Numbered from the stretch's first letter, positions 46,434 through 61,702 are shown. The stretch is 64,000 nt of DNA from Deinococcus radiotolerans (GCF_014647435.1 NZ_BMPE01000007.1:92612-156611), one strand, 5' to 3'. The notes: generated from the sequence alone by a model not told the origin. Numbers and translations: made by a program.

Positions 46434-46907
46434 TCAGGGGGTCTGCTGCTCGACGTTCACGGTGCTGCTGTCGGTGTCCGCGCTGACGACATCCGGGGCG
46501 CTCTCGGTGTACGTGCCTGCCTGTTCGGCGGCGGCTTCGGCGTCGCCACGGTCCACGTACCGGAACGTCTTGCCGTTCAGGCTGGTCACGGTGATGGTGT
46601 AGTCGCTCAGCCGCTCCGGGTCGAGGGTGACGACGCTGGATGTGATGGTGCGGGCCATGTCGGCGCTCAGGGCGTAGTCGCCCAGCACGTCGGAGGTGCA
46701 GGGTTGACCGTTCAGCTTGGCGGGCAGCTGCTGGGGCGTGGCGGTCGCGCGGGCGCGTTCCAGCGCCTGGATGCACTGCGTACGGAAGTATAGGGCGTTG
46801 TCGATCTTCAGCTGTTCGGCGCGGTCGGCGTTGTGTTTCTCGAACATGCCGCTGCAAGAGGCCAGCGCGGCGGGGAGGGCCAGGATCAGCAGGAGGGGAA
46901 GGCGCAT
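46434..46907 (-). CDS. Hypothetical lipoprotein
   Basis: A 157-residue protein. The signal peptide MRLPLLLILALPAALASC ends in a lipobox (LASC, Cys18). The mature part starts helical (EKHNADRAEQLKIDNALYFRTQCIQALERARA), carries two more Cys that may pair, and ends in an acidic Thr/Ser/Val tail. I do not recognise the family; the layout resembles pseudopilins in outline only. ATG 46907 has TACACT six bases upstream. Confidence 0.7.
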   Translation of the reverse strand: MRLPLLLILALPAALASCSGMFEKHNADRAEQLKIDNALYFRTQCIQALERARATATPQQLPAKLNGQPCTSDVLGDYALSADMARTITSSVVTLDPERLSDYTITVTSLNGKTFRYVDRGDAEAAAEQAGTYTESAPDVVSADTDSSTVNVEQQTP

Positions 46908-46913
46908 GACCCG

Positions 46914-46919
46914 AGTGTA
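46914..46919 (-). promoter_or_regulatory. -10 box of the lipoprotein gene at 46907
   Basis: TACACT on the minus strand, six bases before ATG 46907. Confidence 0.55.
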
Positions 46920-46980
46920 GAGGCCAGGGGAACAGCCGGAGACCGCAGGTGTGGCTGGTAGGCCAGAGGGCCTACAGCGC

Positions 46981-47013
46981 AAAAAACCCCCGGCGCCACG
47001 TGAGGGCTCGGGG
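46981..47013 (-). terminator. Intrinsic terminator of ndh
   Basis: Minus strand: CCCCCG/CGGGGG outer stem, small internal loop, GCC/GGC inner stem, then TTTTTT (46986-46981). It lies 22 bases after the ndh stop. Confidence 0.75.
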
Positions 47014-47034
47014 GTCTTGAGGCATGAACTGGCT

Positions 47035-48174
<1,140 letters not shown>

Positions 48175-48186
48175 GTCTCTTTCTCC

Positions 48187-48203
48187 TGTGAACGAATTCA
48201 CGA
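48187..48203. promoter_or_regulatory. Rex-like operator in the ndh leader
   Basis: The plus strand reads TGTGAA-cgaa-TTCACGA. The core GTGAA-N4-TTCAC equals the core of the Rex consensus TTGTGAANNNNTTCACAA. It lies 14-27 bases before the ndh start codon, next to the ribosome binding site. Confidence 0.5.
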
Positions 48204-48269
48204 GTTGGCTGGGAGTGCTCCCGCCGTCCCGTAAACACCGCCGGAAGTCGGCGACTTCCACACGGCAAC

Positions 48270-48285
48270 AGTGTACATGTTACAC
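48270..48285 (-). promoter_or_regulatory. ndh -10 box overlapped by a second dyad
   Basis: TACACT (48275-48270, minus strand) is a fitting -10 box about 95 bases before ndh. It lies inside an inverted repeat GTGTA-N5-TACAC (48271-48285). Confidence 0.4.
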
Positions 48286-48417
48286 CAAATACATCTTCTG
48301 GCGCCTGTCCAGTGTTGCCTGATCTAGTGACACTGTTCATCTAGGGGAGTCCACCCGAGAGCTAGGCCGCCCGGTGGACGCCGACTTCCATCCCATGCGC
48401 GCGCGAGGCCGGCACCA

Positions 48418-49650
48418 TCAGCCGCGCCCACCCGCGATCCGCGCGGCGTCCGGCGTGGCGCGCAGGGCCCTCATGGCCAGCGCGCCCAGCAGCGGCCCCA
48501 GCGCCCACAGCGCAAACAGGCCCGGCCAGCCCAGTGCGCCCAGCAGCGCCGGCACCAGGGCGATGGTCACGCCCGTCAGCGTGAACCCCAGGGCCAGCTG
48601 CGCGGTCAGGACCGTACCCACGTACGCTCCAGGCGCGATCTCACTGATGACCGTGCTGAACTGCGCGCTGTCCGCAATGATCCAGAACCCCCAGAACAGG
48701 CTCAGCGCCAGCACCAGCGCTGGACTGGGCGGCCCGACCAGCAGCAGCCCCGCCAGCGCCAGGGCCGACCCGCCGGAGAGCCACATCGCGAGTTCCGTCA
48801 GGCGGGTGCGGCCCCAGCGGTCCCCCAGCACGCCTCCCACCACGCACCCCAGCCCACCCACGCCCACCACGCAGAAGGTCGCCAGCGCCGCGCCGCGCGG
48901 GACGTCCACGGCGCCCACTCCGCTCAGGACACCACTGAAGAACAGGGCGAACCACGTCCACAGGGCGTACAGCTCCCACATGTGCCCCAGGTACCCCAGG
49001 GTCGTCAGCGCCGGGCCGCGCGCCGTGAGGACCCGCCACGCCTGCGCGGGCCGGAACGGTGGGGCCTGGGTGCTCCGCGGTCCCGGCGGCACCGGCAGCG
49101 CCAGCAGGCCCCCCAGCGCGGCCAGCAGACTGGTCGTGGCGATCACGACACGCCAGTCCGCGCCGCCCAGGGCGTTGACCAGGTGCGGCAGGGCCGAACC
49201 CAGCGTCAGGGCCCCCACCATGACCCCCAGCGCCAGGCCGCGCCCCCGCGTGAAGTAGGCGCTCATGGCCCGCAGGGCGGGCGGATAGACCAGCGCCAGC
49301 GCCGCCCCCACCCCCGCCCGCGCCACGAGCGCCCCGCCCAGCGCCGGGTGCAGCAGCAGCGCCGCGTTCGCCCCGGCGGCCAGCAGCGCACCCGCCAGAA
49401 TCAGCATCCGCGGCTGCACCCGGTCCGCGAGATTCAGGGCGGCGCTGAGCACCGCGCCCAGCACGAAACCCCACTGCACGGCCAGGGTCAGCCACGAGCC
49501 CTGATAGGCGTTCAGGCCCCAGCCGTCCCGCAACTGAGGCAGCGCGGCCGCAGCGCTGAACCACGGGGCCATGCTGAGGACCACGCTCAGGGCCAGCAGG
49601 GTCAATGCCACGTTCGGGGGCGGGGGAGAGGCGGCGCTCAGGCGGAACAT
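48418..49650 (-). CDS. MFS transporter
   Basis: A 410-residue protein with 12 predicted helices. Between helices 2 and 3 lies an MFS-type A-like loop (NLADRVQPRMLILAGALLAAG), and the second half has GDRWGRTRLTELAMWLSGG, the matching loop of the C-terminal repeat. The substrate is unknown. It starts 31 bases after the GAF regulator on the same strand and is probably co-transcribed with it. It may carry a substrate or product of the divergent molybdenum hydroxylase operon; that link is inference. Confidence 0.88.
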   Translation of the reverse strand: MFRLSAASPPPPNVALTLLALSVVLSMAPWFSAAAALPQLRDGWGLNAYQGSWLTLAVQWGFVLGAVLSAALNLADRVQPRMLILAGALLAAGANAALLLHPALGGALVARAGVGAALALVYPPALRAMSAYFTRGRGLALGVMVGALTLGSALPHLVNALGGADWRVVIATTSLLAALGGLLALPVPPGPRSTQAPPFRPAQAWRVLTARGPALTTLGYLGHMWELYALWTWFALFFSGVLSGVGAVDVPRGAALATFCVVGVGGLGCVVGGVLGDRWGRTRLTELAMWLSGGSALALAGLLLVGPPSPALVLALSLFWGFWIIADSAQFSTVISEIAPGAYVGTVLTAQLALGFTLTGVTIALVPALLGALGWPGLFALWALGPLLGALAMRALRATPDAARIAGGRG

Positions 49651-49681
49651 CACGCGGCCTCCCCGGCGCGCTGGACGCCGC

Positions 49682-50896
49682 TCAGAACGCCGCGTCCAGC
49701 GCGGCGCGCCGCGCCCGCGCAATCGGGCGGCGGTGGTCACCCTCGGGCAGCAGGCCGTCCAGGACGTCCAGACACTCCGGGTCGTCGAACCGCGCCGCGT
49801 AACGCCACAGCAGGTCCGGATCGCCACTGCGGCACACTGCCTCCCGCAGCGCCGCGTCCAGGTACTCACGCCAGTACGTCAGCAGCGGCGACGCCGAATG
49901 CGGCAGCAGCGGCCCGTCGTACAGGTCGGCCGCCTCGCTCACCCGGCCGGCCAGCAGCAGTTCCTCGACCCGCTGCGCGTCCAGCGTCACGGGCACCCCC
50001 AGCCGGTACGGCCGGGACGCGATCTGCCCGCCCAGCAGCGCCCGCAGGGTACTCACCTCAGATTTCAGGGTGCTCAGACTGATCGGCTGATCCCCGTACA
50101 CGTGCGCGTGCAGGGCGTCCAGCGTCAGGCCGCCCGGGTTCAGGGCCAGGACGCCCAGCAGCTCGTGCTGCCGCGGCGTGAGGTGCAGGCGCTGCCCCCC
50201 GAAGGTCACGCGCGGCGATCCGCAGAACGCCAGGTGCAGCTGACCGGCCGGCACGCTGGGCCGCCCCTGGATGGCCTGCTCGATCTGCGCGGCGTAATGC
50301 CGGGCGCTGGCCAGCCCCAGCGGCGTGCTGTGCTCCCAGGTGCTGCTGATGTCCAGCACGCCCAGCAGCGCGCCCGTCCCCGTATCCCGGATGGGACTGG
50401 AGTAACACACCCAGTCGTGCACGGTCTGCACGTAATGCTCGGCGCTGAAGACCCGCACCGGCTGGCGCGTGCGCAGCGACAGGGCCAGGGCGTTCGTGCC
50501 CACGCTCCCCTCACCCCACTGGCCGCCGGGCACGAAATTCACGCCGCGCGCCAGGCCGGTCATGCGCTCGCTGCCCTGCGTCCACAGCAGCGTGCCGTCC
50601 ACGTCCCCCACCGCCACGATCAGGTCGGCTTCCTCAGCCAGGCGGCGCAGCTCGGGGATCAGGCCGCGCACGCCGTACTCCAGCGGGCTCTCCTGCCAGG
50701 CGTGCTGCACATCCGCCTCGTTCTTGACGGGCGCGCTGACCCGTTCGGGCGGCACGGTCAGGGATGAGCGCGCCCAGGACGCCGCGACCTCCTCGGTCAC
50801 GGGCGTGCCTGCGGGCACCGGCGCGTGCTGCTGGGACACGTACCGGTACCAGGCGCTGATCAGTTTCTGCCGTTCCAGCGTCAATCTGTCGTTCAT
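49682..50896 (-). CDS. GAF-domain regulator with SARP-like winged helix
   Basis: A 404-residue protein with an unusual combination. Residues about 15-215 resemble the sensor part of AcoR-type activators (WARSSLTVPPERVSAP, then a GAF domain with GVNFVPGGQWGEGSVGTNALALSLRTRQPVRVFSAEHY and VCYSSPIRDTGTGALLGVLDISS). The sigma-54 AAA domain is missing; instead residues about 225-310 form an OmpR/SARP-type winged helix (LHLTPRQHELLGVLALNPGGLTLDALHAHVYG) and a helical tail follows. It is divergent from the cox-like operon and probably its regulator. Confidence 0.85.
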   Translation of the reverse strand: MNDRLTLERQKLISAWYRYVSQQHAPVPAGTPVTEEVAASWARSSLTVPPERVSAPVKNEADVQHAWQESPLEYGVRGLIPELRRLAEEADLIVAVGDVDGTLLWTQGSERMTGLARGVNFVPGGQWGEGSVGTNALALSLRTRQPVRVFSAEHYVQTVHDWVCYSSPIRDTGTGALLGVLDISSTWEHSTPLGLASARHYAAQIEQAIQGRPSVPAGQLHLAFCGSPRVTFGGQRLHLTPRQHELLGVLALNPGGLTLDALHAHVYGDQPISLSTLKSEVSTLRALLGGQIASRPYRLGVPVTLDAQRVEELLLAGRVSEAADLYDGPLLPHSASPLLTYWREYLDAALREAVCRSGDPDLLWRYAARFDDPECLDVLDGLLPEGDHRRPIARARRAALDAAF

Positions 50897-51135
50897 AGCG
50901 CGTCCTCGTGAAGCGGCCAGCGCCGCGCGGCCACGTCGGGGAGCCCCGCCGTGAGCGGCGAATTCCGGCTCGGGTGATGACCTCACGCTAGCACTTCCGC
51001 CGCTGCGGCAGCGTGCCCGGCGCGCAGCCCGTCTGCACGGGAGCTCCCACCTGGGGCGGGCGCGCGCGAGTGTGCCCGGCCACGCACCCTTTTCCAACCT
51101 TCATGTGTTTAGATGGGGTCGGTCAGACAACTCAG

Positions 51136-51151
51136 GTTCCAGCTCTGGAAC
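51136..51151. promoter_or_regulatory. Palindromic operator before the cox-like operon
   Basis: Perfect 7-base arms GTTCCAG-CT-CTGGAAC, 35-50 bases before the first structural gene and 22 bases after a possible -10 box (TTAGAT, 51109-51114). A good candidate site for the divergent GAF regulator. Confidence 0.5.
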
Positions 51152-51185
51152 TCCCTCATTCCACCCCAGCCCGTGGGAGGCCCGC

Positions 51186-51674
51186 ATGAACGTCACCCTG
51201 ACAGTGAACGGCAAGACCTACACCCGTGACGTGGAGCCCAGAACGCTCCTCGTCCACTTCCTGCGCGAGGATCTCGGCCTGACCGGCACGCACGTCGGCT
51301 GCGACACCAGTCAGTGCGGCGCGTGCACCGTGCACGTGAACGGCGACGCCGTGAAAAGCTGCACCCTCCTGGCCGTTCAGGCCCAGGGCGCCGAAGTCAC
51401 CACCATCGAGGGCCTCGGCACGCCCGGCGACCTGCACCCCCTCCAGACTGGCTTCTGGGAGGAACACGGCCTTCAGTGCGGGTTCTGCACGCCCGGCATG
51501 ATCATGGCCAGCGCCGAACTCCTGAAGCACAACCCCAACCCCAGCGAGGACGTCATCCGCCACCACCTGGAAGGGAACTACTGCCGCTGCACCGGGTACC
51601 ACAACATCGTCAAGGCCGTGCAGCACGCCGCAGCCGCCATGCAGGGCGGCGCGGGCCAGGCTGCCGACGACTGA
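51186..51674 (+). CDS. [2Fe-2S] subunit of xanthine dehydrogenase/CO dehydrogenase-family enzyme
   Basis: CoxS-type subunit, 162 residues. The plant-ferredoxin-like cluster is [16 protein letters not shown], with its last Cys in KSCTLLA, and the second cluster is [13 protein letters not shown] with [11 protein letters not shown]. It passes electrons from the molybdenum site to the FAD subunit. A GGGAGG ribosome binding site lies before ATG 51186. It is the first gene of an S-L-M operon. Confidence 0.95.
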   Translation: MNVTLTVNGKTYTRDVEPRTLLVHFLREDLGLTGTHVGCDTSQCGACTVHVNGDAVKSCTLLAVQAQGAEVTTIEGLGTPGDLHPLQTGFWEEHGLQCGFCTPGMIMASAELLKHNPNPSEDVIRHHLEGNYCRCTGYHNIVKAVQHAAAAMQGGAGQAADD

Positions 51675-51758
51675 AGACCAGCTCGGGGCCCTGACCGCTG
51701 AGTGGGGCTCTGTCCCGCCCCCAGCGCCGACGGCCCATCCCCAGGGAGGCATCACCCC

Positions 51759-54152
<2,394 letters not shown>

Positions 54153-54155
54153 AGC

Positions 54156-54204
54156 GTTGATGGAAGAAGGTTGATGGTCGGTCGACCGTTCCTTCTCCAT
54201 CAAC
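54156..54204. repeat. Intercistronic hairpin between large and FAD subunit genes
   Basis: 14-bp stem with one bulged A (GTTGATGGA...TCCATCAAC outer part), enclosing an inner palindrome CGGTCGACCG. It starts just after the large-subunit stop. It may tune the relative output of the two genes. Confidence 0.55.
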
Positions 54205-54243
54205 TGTCCCCTTTCAACCCTCACCCCCATCCCGGAGGGATTC

Positions 54244-55038
54244 ATGTATCCAGCCAGTTTCGAGTACCACAAGGCCGAGAGTGTCGATCAGGCCCTTGCC
54301 GCCCTTGCCGAGAATCCTGACCTGAAGGTCATCGCGGGGGGGCACAGTCTGCTGCCCGCCATGAAGCTTCGGCTGGCGCAGCCGCCCGCGCTGCTGGACA
54401 TCTGGGGCATTCAGGAGATGAAAGGCATCACCCGCGACGGGAACTACTGGGTGGTCGGCGCGATGACCACCCACGCGGATGTGCTGCGCAGCGACCTGCC
54501 GCTGTTCCCCGAGGTGGCTGGCTGGGTCGGCGACCCGATGGTCCGCAACCGCGGCACCATCGGCGGCTCCCTGGCGCACGCTGACCCCAGCGCCGACTAC
54601 CCCGCTGCCGCGCTGGCGCTGGGCGTGGAGTTCGTCATCCGCGGCCCCGGCGGCGAGCGCACCGTGCATGCGGACGACATGTTCCAGGGCATGTTCGAGA
54701 GTGCCGTGCAGCCCGGTGAACTCCTGACGCACATCCGCATTCCCGCGACCACGCAGGCGAGCGCGTACGAGAAGTTCCGCCACCCCGCCAGCCACTACGC
54801 CGTCGTGGGCGTCGCCGTGGTCCGGCACGCGGACGGCAGCGTGCGCGCCGCGTACACTGGCGCCGCCGAGAAGGCCCACCGCCTGACGACACTGGAGGAT
54901 GCCGTGAACGGCTCCCAGAGCGTGCCCACTGGTCTCGTAGACGCGGGTGACCTGCTCGGGGACCGTTTCGCCAGCGCCGAGTACCGCGCGCACCTCGTGG
55001 ACGTCCTCGCCGCGCGGGCCGTCGAACGCCTCAGCTGA
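54244..55038 (+). CDS. FAD subunit of xanthine dehydrogenase/CO dehydrogenase-family enzyme
   Basis: CoxM-type FAD-binding subunit of 264 residues. FAD-binding motifs are VIAGGHSLLPAMKLRLAQP and RNRGTIGGSLAHADPSADYPAA. The C-terminal CO_deh_flav_C domain follows (YEKFRHPASHYAVVGVAVV). It receives electrons from the [2Fe-2S] subunit and hands them to an acceptor. A GGAGGG ribosome binding site is upstream of ATG 54244. No cox accessory genes (coxDEFG) follow. Confidence 0.94.
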   Translation: MYPASFEYHKAESVDQALAALAENPDLKVIAGGHSLLPAMKLRLAQPPALLDIWGIQEMKGITRDGNYWVVGAMTTHADVLRSDLPLFPEVAGWVGDPMVRNRGTIGGSLAHADPSADYPAAALALGVEFVIRGPGGERTVHADDMFQGMFESAVQPGELLTHIRIPATTQASAYEKFRHPASHYAVVGVAVVRHADGSVRAAYTGAAEKAHRLTTLEDAVNGSQSVPTGLVDAGDLLGDRFASAEYRAHLVDVLAARAVERLS

Positions 55039-55116
55039 CCTGATCTGCCCGGCCCGCTCTCCGGTGTGAGGGCGGGCCGAACTGTGTCCTCCTGTGCCCG
55101 CAGGCGGTCAGGGTGC

Positions 55117-55773
55117 CTACTGGATCAGTCCGGCGATCCCGTTGATCGTCACCGCGATGATCACGGTCCCGAACACGAAGGACAACAGCGCGTGCCCCAG
55201 CAGCAGGCGGCGCATAGCGCGAGTGTTCAGGTTCGTGTCACTGACCTGATACGTCATGCCGACCGTGAGGGCCAGGTACGCGAAGTCCCAGTAGGTGGGT
55301 TCCTCCAGGTTGCTGTCCCCATGCGGGAACTGCACGCCGTGCCCGTCGCGGTAGTGGCGGCGGGCGTAGTGCAGGGTGTACTCGGTCTGCACGAGCAGCC
55401 AGCTGCTGGCCACCGTGGCGACCGCCAGGGCCGTCAGCAGCAGTTCGCGGGTGCCTCTGGCGTCATGCGCGTCGGACAGCAGAAAGATGACACCCACCAG
55501 ACTGACCAGGGCGGCCGTCATGGTGATGGTCCCGGCCAGCGCGCGGCTGTCGTCCTCGCGCGTGGCGAGTTCACGGGTGCGGCCCGGTCCGGCGCTCATC
55601 ATGAGGGGCCACAGCTGCGCCATGACGGTCAGCGTGAGCACGTTCCAGCCGATCAGGATCCGGGCTTCGGCGGGCCAGGTGGCGGGCGTGGCCAGCCCGA
55701 TCACGAGGCTGGTGGCTATGCCGATGAGGAGGCGTCGGGCGGCGTGGTGGTGACGCCGTTCGGTGGGGGTCAT
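55117..55773 (-). CDS. DUF1345 membrane protein
   Basis: A 218-residue protein with five predicted helices and the DUF1345 signature YWDFAYLALTVGMTYQVSDTNLNTRAMRRLLLGHALLSFVFGTVIIAVTIN. Function unknown; members are widespread, often near acid or stress genes. ATG 55773 has TATGCT six bases upstream. Confidence 0.9.
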   Translation of the reverse strand: MTPTERRHHHAARRLLIGIATSLVIGLATPATWPAEARILIGWNVLTLTVMAQLWPLMMSAGPGRTRELATREDDSRALAGTITMTAALVSLVGVIFLLSDAHDARGTRELLLTALAVATVASSWLLVQTEYTLHYARRHYRDGHGVQFPHGDSNLEEPTYWDFAYLALTVGMTYQVSDTNLNTRAMRRLLLGHALLSFVFGTVIIAVTINGIAGLIQ

Positions 55774-55779
55774 GCGCGG

Positions 55780-55785
55780 AGCATA
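55780..55785 (-). promoter_or_regulatory. -10 box of the DUF1345 gene
   Basis: TATGCT on the minus strand, six bases before ATG 55773. Confidence 0.55.
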
Positions 55786-55834
55786 CTTCGGGGCACTGTC
55801 ATCTGACGCTCGTGAAGTGTTCACGTGCAGTGGC

Positions 55835-55840
55835 TACGGT
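55835..55840 (+). promoter_or_regulatory. -10 box of the MliC-like gene
   Basis: TACGGT, seven bases, ATG 55848. Confidence 0.5.
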
Positions 55841-55847
55841 GGGAAGG

Positions 55848-56219
55848 ATGAAACGAGTCATTCTGACAGTAGCTGGACTGATGCTGGGTGTGGCGGGCGC
55901 GGCGACGCCGCCCGTGCAGGTGAACTACCGCGTGTTCAAGTACGCCTGCGCGGGCGGGCAGAACCTCAGCGTGTACTACGTGCAGTTCGGCACGGACCCC
56001 ATGTTCGCGGTGCTGGAATGGAATGGGCAGAAGTACGGGCTGGCGCAGGCGATCAGCGCCAGCGGCGCTCGGTACGCCAGCCTGAACGGTCCGGCTGGCG
56101 CGCGGGGCGGCCTGCAATGGTGGGAGCATCAGGGCACGGCGGAACTCAGTACGTTCGTGGGGAACAGCACCACCACCACGAAGACCCTGCTGACCGGCTG
56201 CAAGGCCCCGGCCCGCTGA
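55848..56219 (+). CDS. MliC-like lysozyme-inhibitor family protein
   Basis: A 123-residue exported protein: signal peptide MKRVILTVAGLMLGVAGA, then a compact MliC-type beta-barrel (YACAGGQNLSVYYVQFG ... RYASLNGPAGARGGLQWWEHQGTAELSTF). Two Cys (YACAGG and TGCKAP) could form the family disulfide. Such proteins block host or predator lysozyme. No lipobox, so it is likely soluble outside the membrane. Confidence 0.82.
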   Translation: MKRVILTVAGLMLGVAGAATPPVQVNYRVFKYACAGGQNLSVYYVQFGTDPMFAVLEWNGQKYGLAQAISASGARYASLNGPAGARGGLQWWEHQGTAELSTFVGNSTTTTKTLLTGCKAPAR

Positions 56220-56225
56220 CGAACG

Positions 56226-57119
56226 TCACTCCGCGTTCGCCTGGGCCAGCAGCGCCTCAATCTCCTTGATGCCGGGCTGCTGCGCCAGGATGCGCTGCGC
56301 CACCTCGCGGGTCCGTTCGGCCTGCCCGGTGCGGTTCCAGGCGAGCAGCGCGCCCTGACGGTACCAGTGGTACTGGAGGGGCACACCGATCTGCACGGCG
56401 CGGTCGAAGGCCAGCGCGGCGTCCTGGGGCTGCCCCAGCGCCAGCCGCGCCTGCCCCAGGCCCCACCAGTCGAACGCGGTCGCGCCGCCCTTCTGGGTGC
56501 GGGCCTGCATCTCGTCGCGCAGGCGCGTCCAGTTGGCGGTCTCATCCCAGTCCCTGCCCAGCAGGCGCCGGACCTCCGCCTCACGGCTGGCGGGGTACGC
56601 GAGCAGGTACTCGCCGTTGTAGTAGTTCCACAGCCGCTCGAACTGCGCCTCGGTGTGGGTCAGTTTCGCGCCCAGCAGGGAATCGCTGCTGGTCAGGCCC
56701 TGCGCGCTGAAGCCGTACACGGTGCGGAAGTGCGCGGTGTTGTCGCCGTCTTTCAGGCGCTGCTGCACCACGACGGGCAGCCTGGCGGCGATCAGGTCGC
56801 GCAGCAGTTCCGGCGTGCCCCCGTACCGGATGACCGTGCGCAGCCCCTGGCGTTCCAGGTACGCGGCGACCTCCTGCGTGCTGACCTCCACGTCGTTCGG
56901 GCCGTCTTTCAGCGCGGCGGCCGCCTGCGCCTGCGTGACCTTCTTGCCGTGGTACCCGAGTACGACGGACGCCGTGACCGGCCCGCAGTTGTTCAGGCCC
57001 TGGTTGTCGTGCCCCACCCCGCTGAGGATGAGGCGGGCGGGCGCGGCTGTCTGCGCTTCGGACATGCACGCGCCCAGCGCCGGGGTGAGCAGGAGAGACA
57101 CCAGAGCAATCCGTTTCAT
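56226..57119 (-). CDS. C39-like peptidase-family lipoprotein with TPR tail
   Basis: A 297-residue protein. The signal MKRIALVSLLLTPALGAC carries a lipobox (LGAC). The papain-like C39 domain follows, with Cys in NNCGPVTASVVLGYHGKKV, His in TAHFRTVYGFSAQG and the Asp in SSDSLLGAKL. The last 90 residues look like TPR helices (WWGLGQARLALGQPQDAALAFDRAVQIG). It acts outside the membrane; the substrate is unknown. CACACT lies seven bases before ATG 57119. Confidence 0.85.
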   Translation of the reverse strand: MKRIALVSLLLTPALGACMSEAQTAAPARLILSGVGHDNQGLNNCGPVTASVVLGYHGKKVTQAQAAAALKDGPNDVEVSTQEVAAYLERQGLRTVIRYGGTPELLRDLIAARLPVVVQQRLKDGDNTAHFRTVYGFSAQGLTSSDSLLGAKLTHTEAQFERLWNYYNGEYLLAYPASREAEVRRLLGRDWDETANWTRLRDEMQARTQKGGATAFDWWGLGQARLALGQPQDAALAFDRAVQIGVPLQYHWYRQGALLAWNRTGQAERTREVAQRILAQQPGIKEIEALLAQANAE

Positions 57120-57233
57120 GTCAAACAGTGTGACGGGTGGGCGCCCGGCCTGCCTTCAGCCCCATTGAAGCGTCCCTGACGTCATTCTTCACCGCCCTCC
57201 GAGAATGCGGCGCCGCATGCAGACACGCCCGGC

Positions 57234-57239
57234 TAAGCT
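57234..57239 (+). promoter_or_regulatory. -10 box of the interrupted serine hydrolase gene
   Basis: TAAGCT, six bases, ATG 57246. Confidence 0.5.
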
Positions 57240-57245
57240 GCGGCC

Positions 57246-58343
57246 ATGCCCCGGACCGAGCTGGACGCCCTGCTGGATGACGCCCGCCACGCGCACACCA
57301 GCGTCCTGTTCATCTCCTGCGGCGGCGAGGTGCTGGCCGACGAGACCATGGACGGTCAGGGCGACCGGCCCATCGCCACCATGAGCGTCACCAAAGCAGT
57401 CCTGAGCCTGCTCGTGGGCCGCGCCGTCACCCTGGGTCACCTGCCCGGCGTGGACCTGCCCGTGCATGAGGTATTCCCCGAGTGGCGGCAGGGCCGCAAG
57501 CGGGACGTGACGCTGCGTCACCTGATGACCCACACCAGCGGGCTGCAGAACGTCCCGCACGCCGGGCAGGAGGTGTACGCCAGCGAGGACCGGCTGCAAC
57601 TGGCCCTGTGCGCCGAACTGGACGCCGCGCCCGGCACGCAGTTCTCGTACAACAACAAGGCCATGGCCCTGATCGCCGGGTTGCTGGAACGCGTGACGGG
57701 ACGCCGCCTGGAGACGTTCGCGCGGGAGGACCTGCTGGGGCCGCTGGGCATCACCGACTGGCACTAGTCCGTGGACGCGCGGGGCCTGCCGAACGGCTTC
57801 GCGGACCTGTTCCTGCACGCCCGGGACCTGGGCCGCCTGGGCGTGCTGGCCCTGCGCGACGGCGAAGACCTGATCCGCGCGGACTGGATGCAGCAGAGTA
57901 CGGGCCCTGCCACGCCCCTGAACGATCAGATGGGCCTGCTGTGGTACTTGCTGCCCGCCTGGACGCGCTACAGCGTGACGCCCGCGCACGTGCAGGCCGC
58001 CCGGGACGCCGGGGTGAACGACGCGCAGCTTCAGGCGCTGGAAGCCTGCACGTGCCGCGAAGCCACCCGCGAGGACCTGCTGAACCGACTGAGCCGCGCG
58101 GCCCTGGTCCCGCAGGACCTGCCCGCCGGCCTGAACTGGATGACCGTGCACGCCGGGCCGCAGGTGGGTTTCCGGCACGACGGGTTCCGGGGACAGAACC
58201 TGATCGTGCACCGAGACGCGGAACTGGTCGCCGTGCGGATGATCAGCTGGGATCACTCGCAGGTTGAAGCCCCCGGCAGCGCCTTCAGCGTCTTCCCGGA
58301 CCGGGTGCTGGCCCTCGCGCAGGCGTCCCTCTCTCTTCGGTAA
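57246..58343 (+). pseudogene. Beta-lactamase-family serine hydrolase interrupted by TAG
   Basis: A 365-codon frame with the class C/esterase layout: SVTK at residues 47-50 (nucleophile Ser and Lys), FSYNNKAM as the Tyr motif and an HDG-like block in FRHDGFRGQNL. TAG at 57765-57767 (codon 174) cuts it after GPLGITDWH. The frame continues directly with SVDARGLPNGFADLFLHARDLGRLGVLAL, the expected next part. A Trp usually follows DWH, so TGG to TAG is the simple explanation. The promoter box remains intact. It is either a recent pseudogene, a read-through case or a base-calling error. Confidence 0.82.
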
Positions 58344-58379
58344 GTCTTTTCGCTCTCGGTCTTCACTGGCGGGGGCGCG

Positions 58380-58385
58380 TACACT
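58380..58385 (+). promoter_or_regulatory. -10 box of mfd
   Basis: TACACT, six bases, GTG 58392. Confidence 0.6.
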
Positions 58386-58391
58386 CTTCCG

Positions 58392-61520
<3,129 letters not shown>

Positions 61521-61534
61521 GACGGGCAGACCGT

Positions 61535-61570
61535 GCGCCCCGTTCAGGACCGGCGGGGGGCGCGCCGTTT
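61535..61570 (+). terminator. Terminator of mfd
   Basis: 7-bp stem GCGCCCC/GGGGCGC with a 15-base loop, and a short T-run (TTT at 61568-61570) soon after. Confidence 0.4.
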
Positions 61571-61702
61571 CTGAACCCCCTGTGCGCTGATGGGATGGAA
61601 GGCGTGATTGGCCGGGGGTGCTTTTAACGATGCTGTGATGTTCACCGATTCTGGCGGCGATTCAGGTACCATGAAGGCACTACGAACCTCGCGTCGTGGG
61701 AG

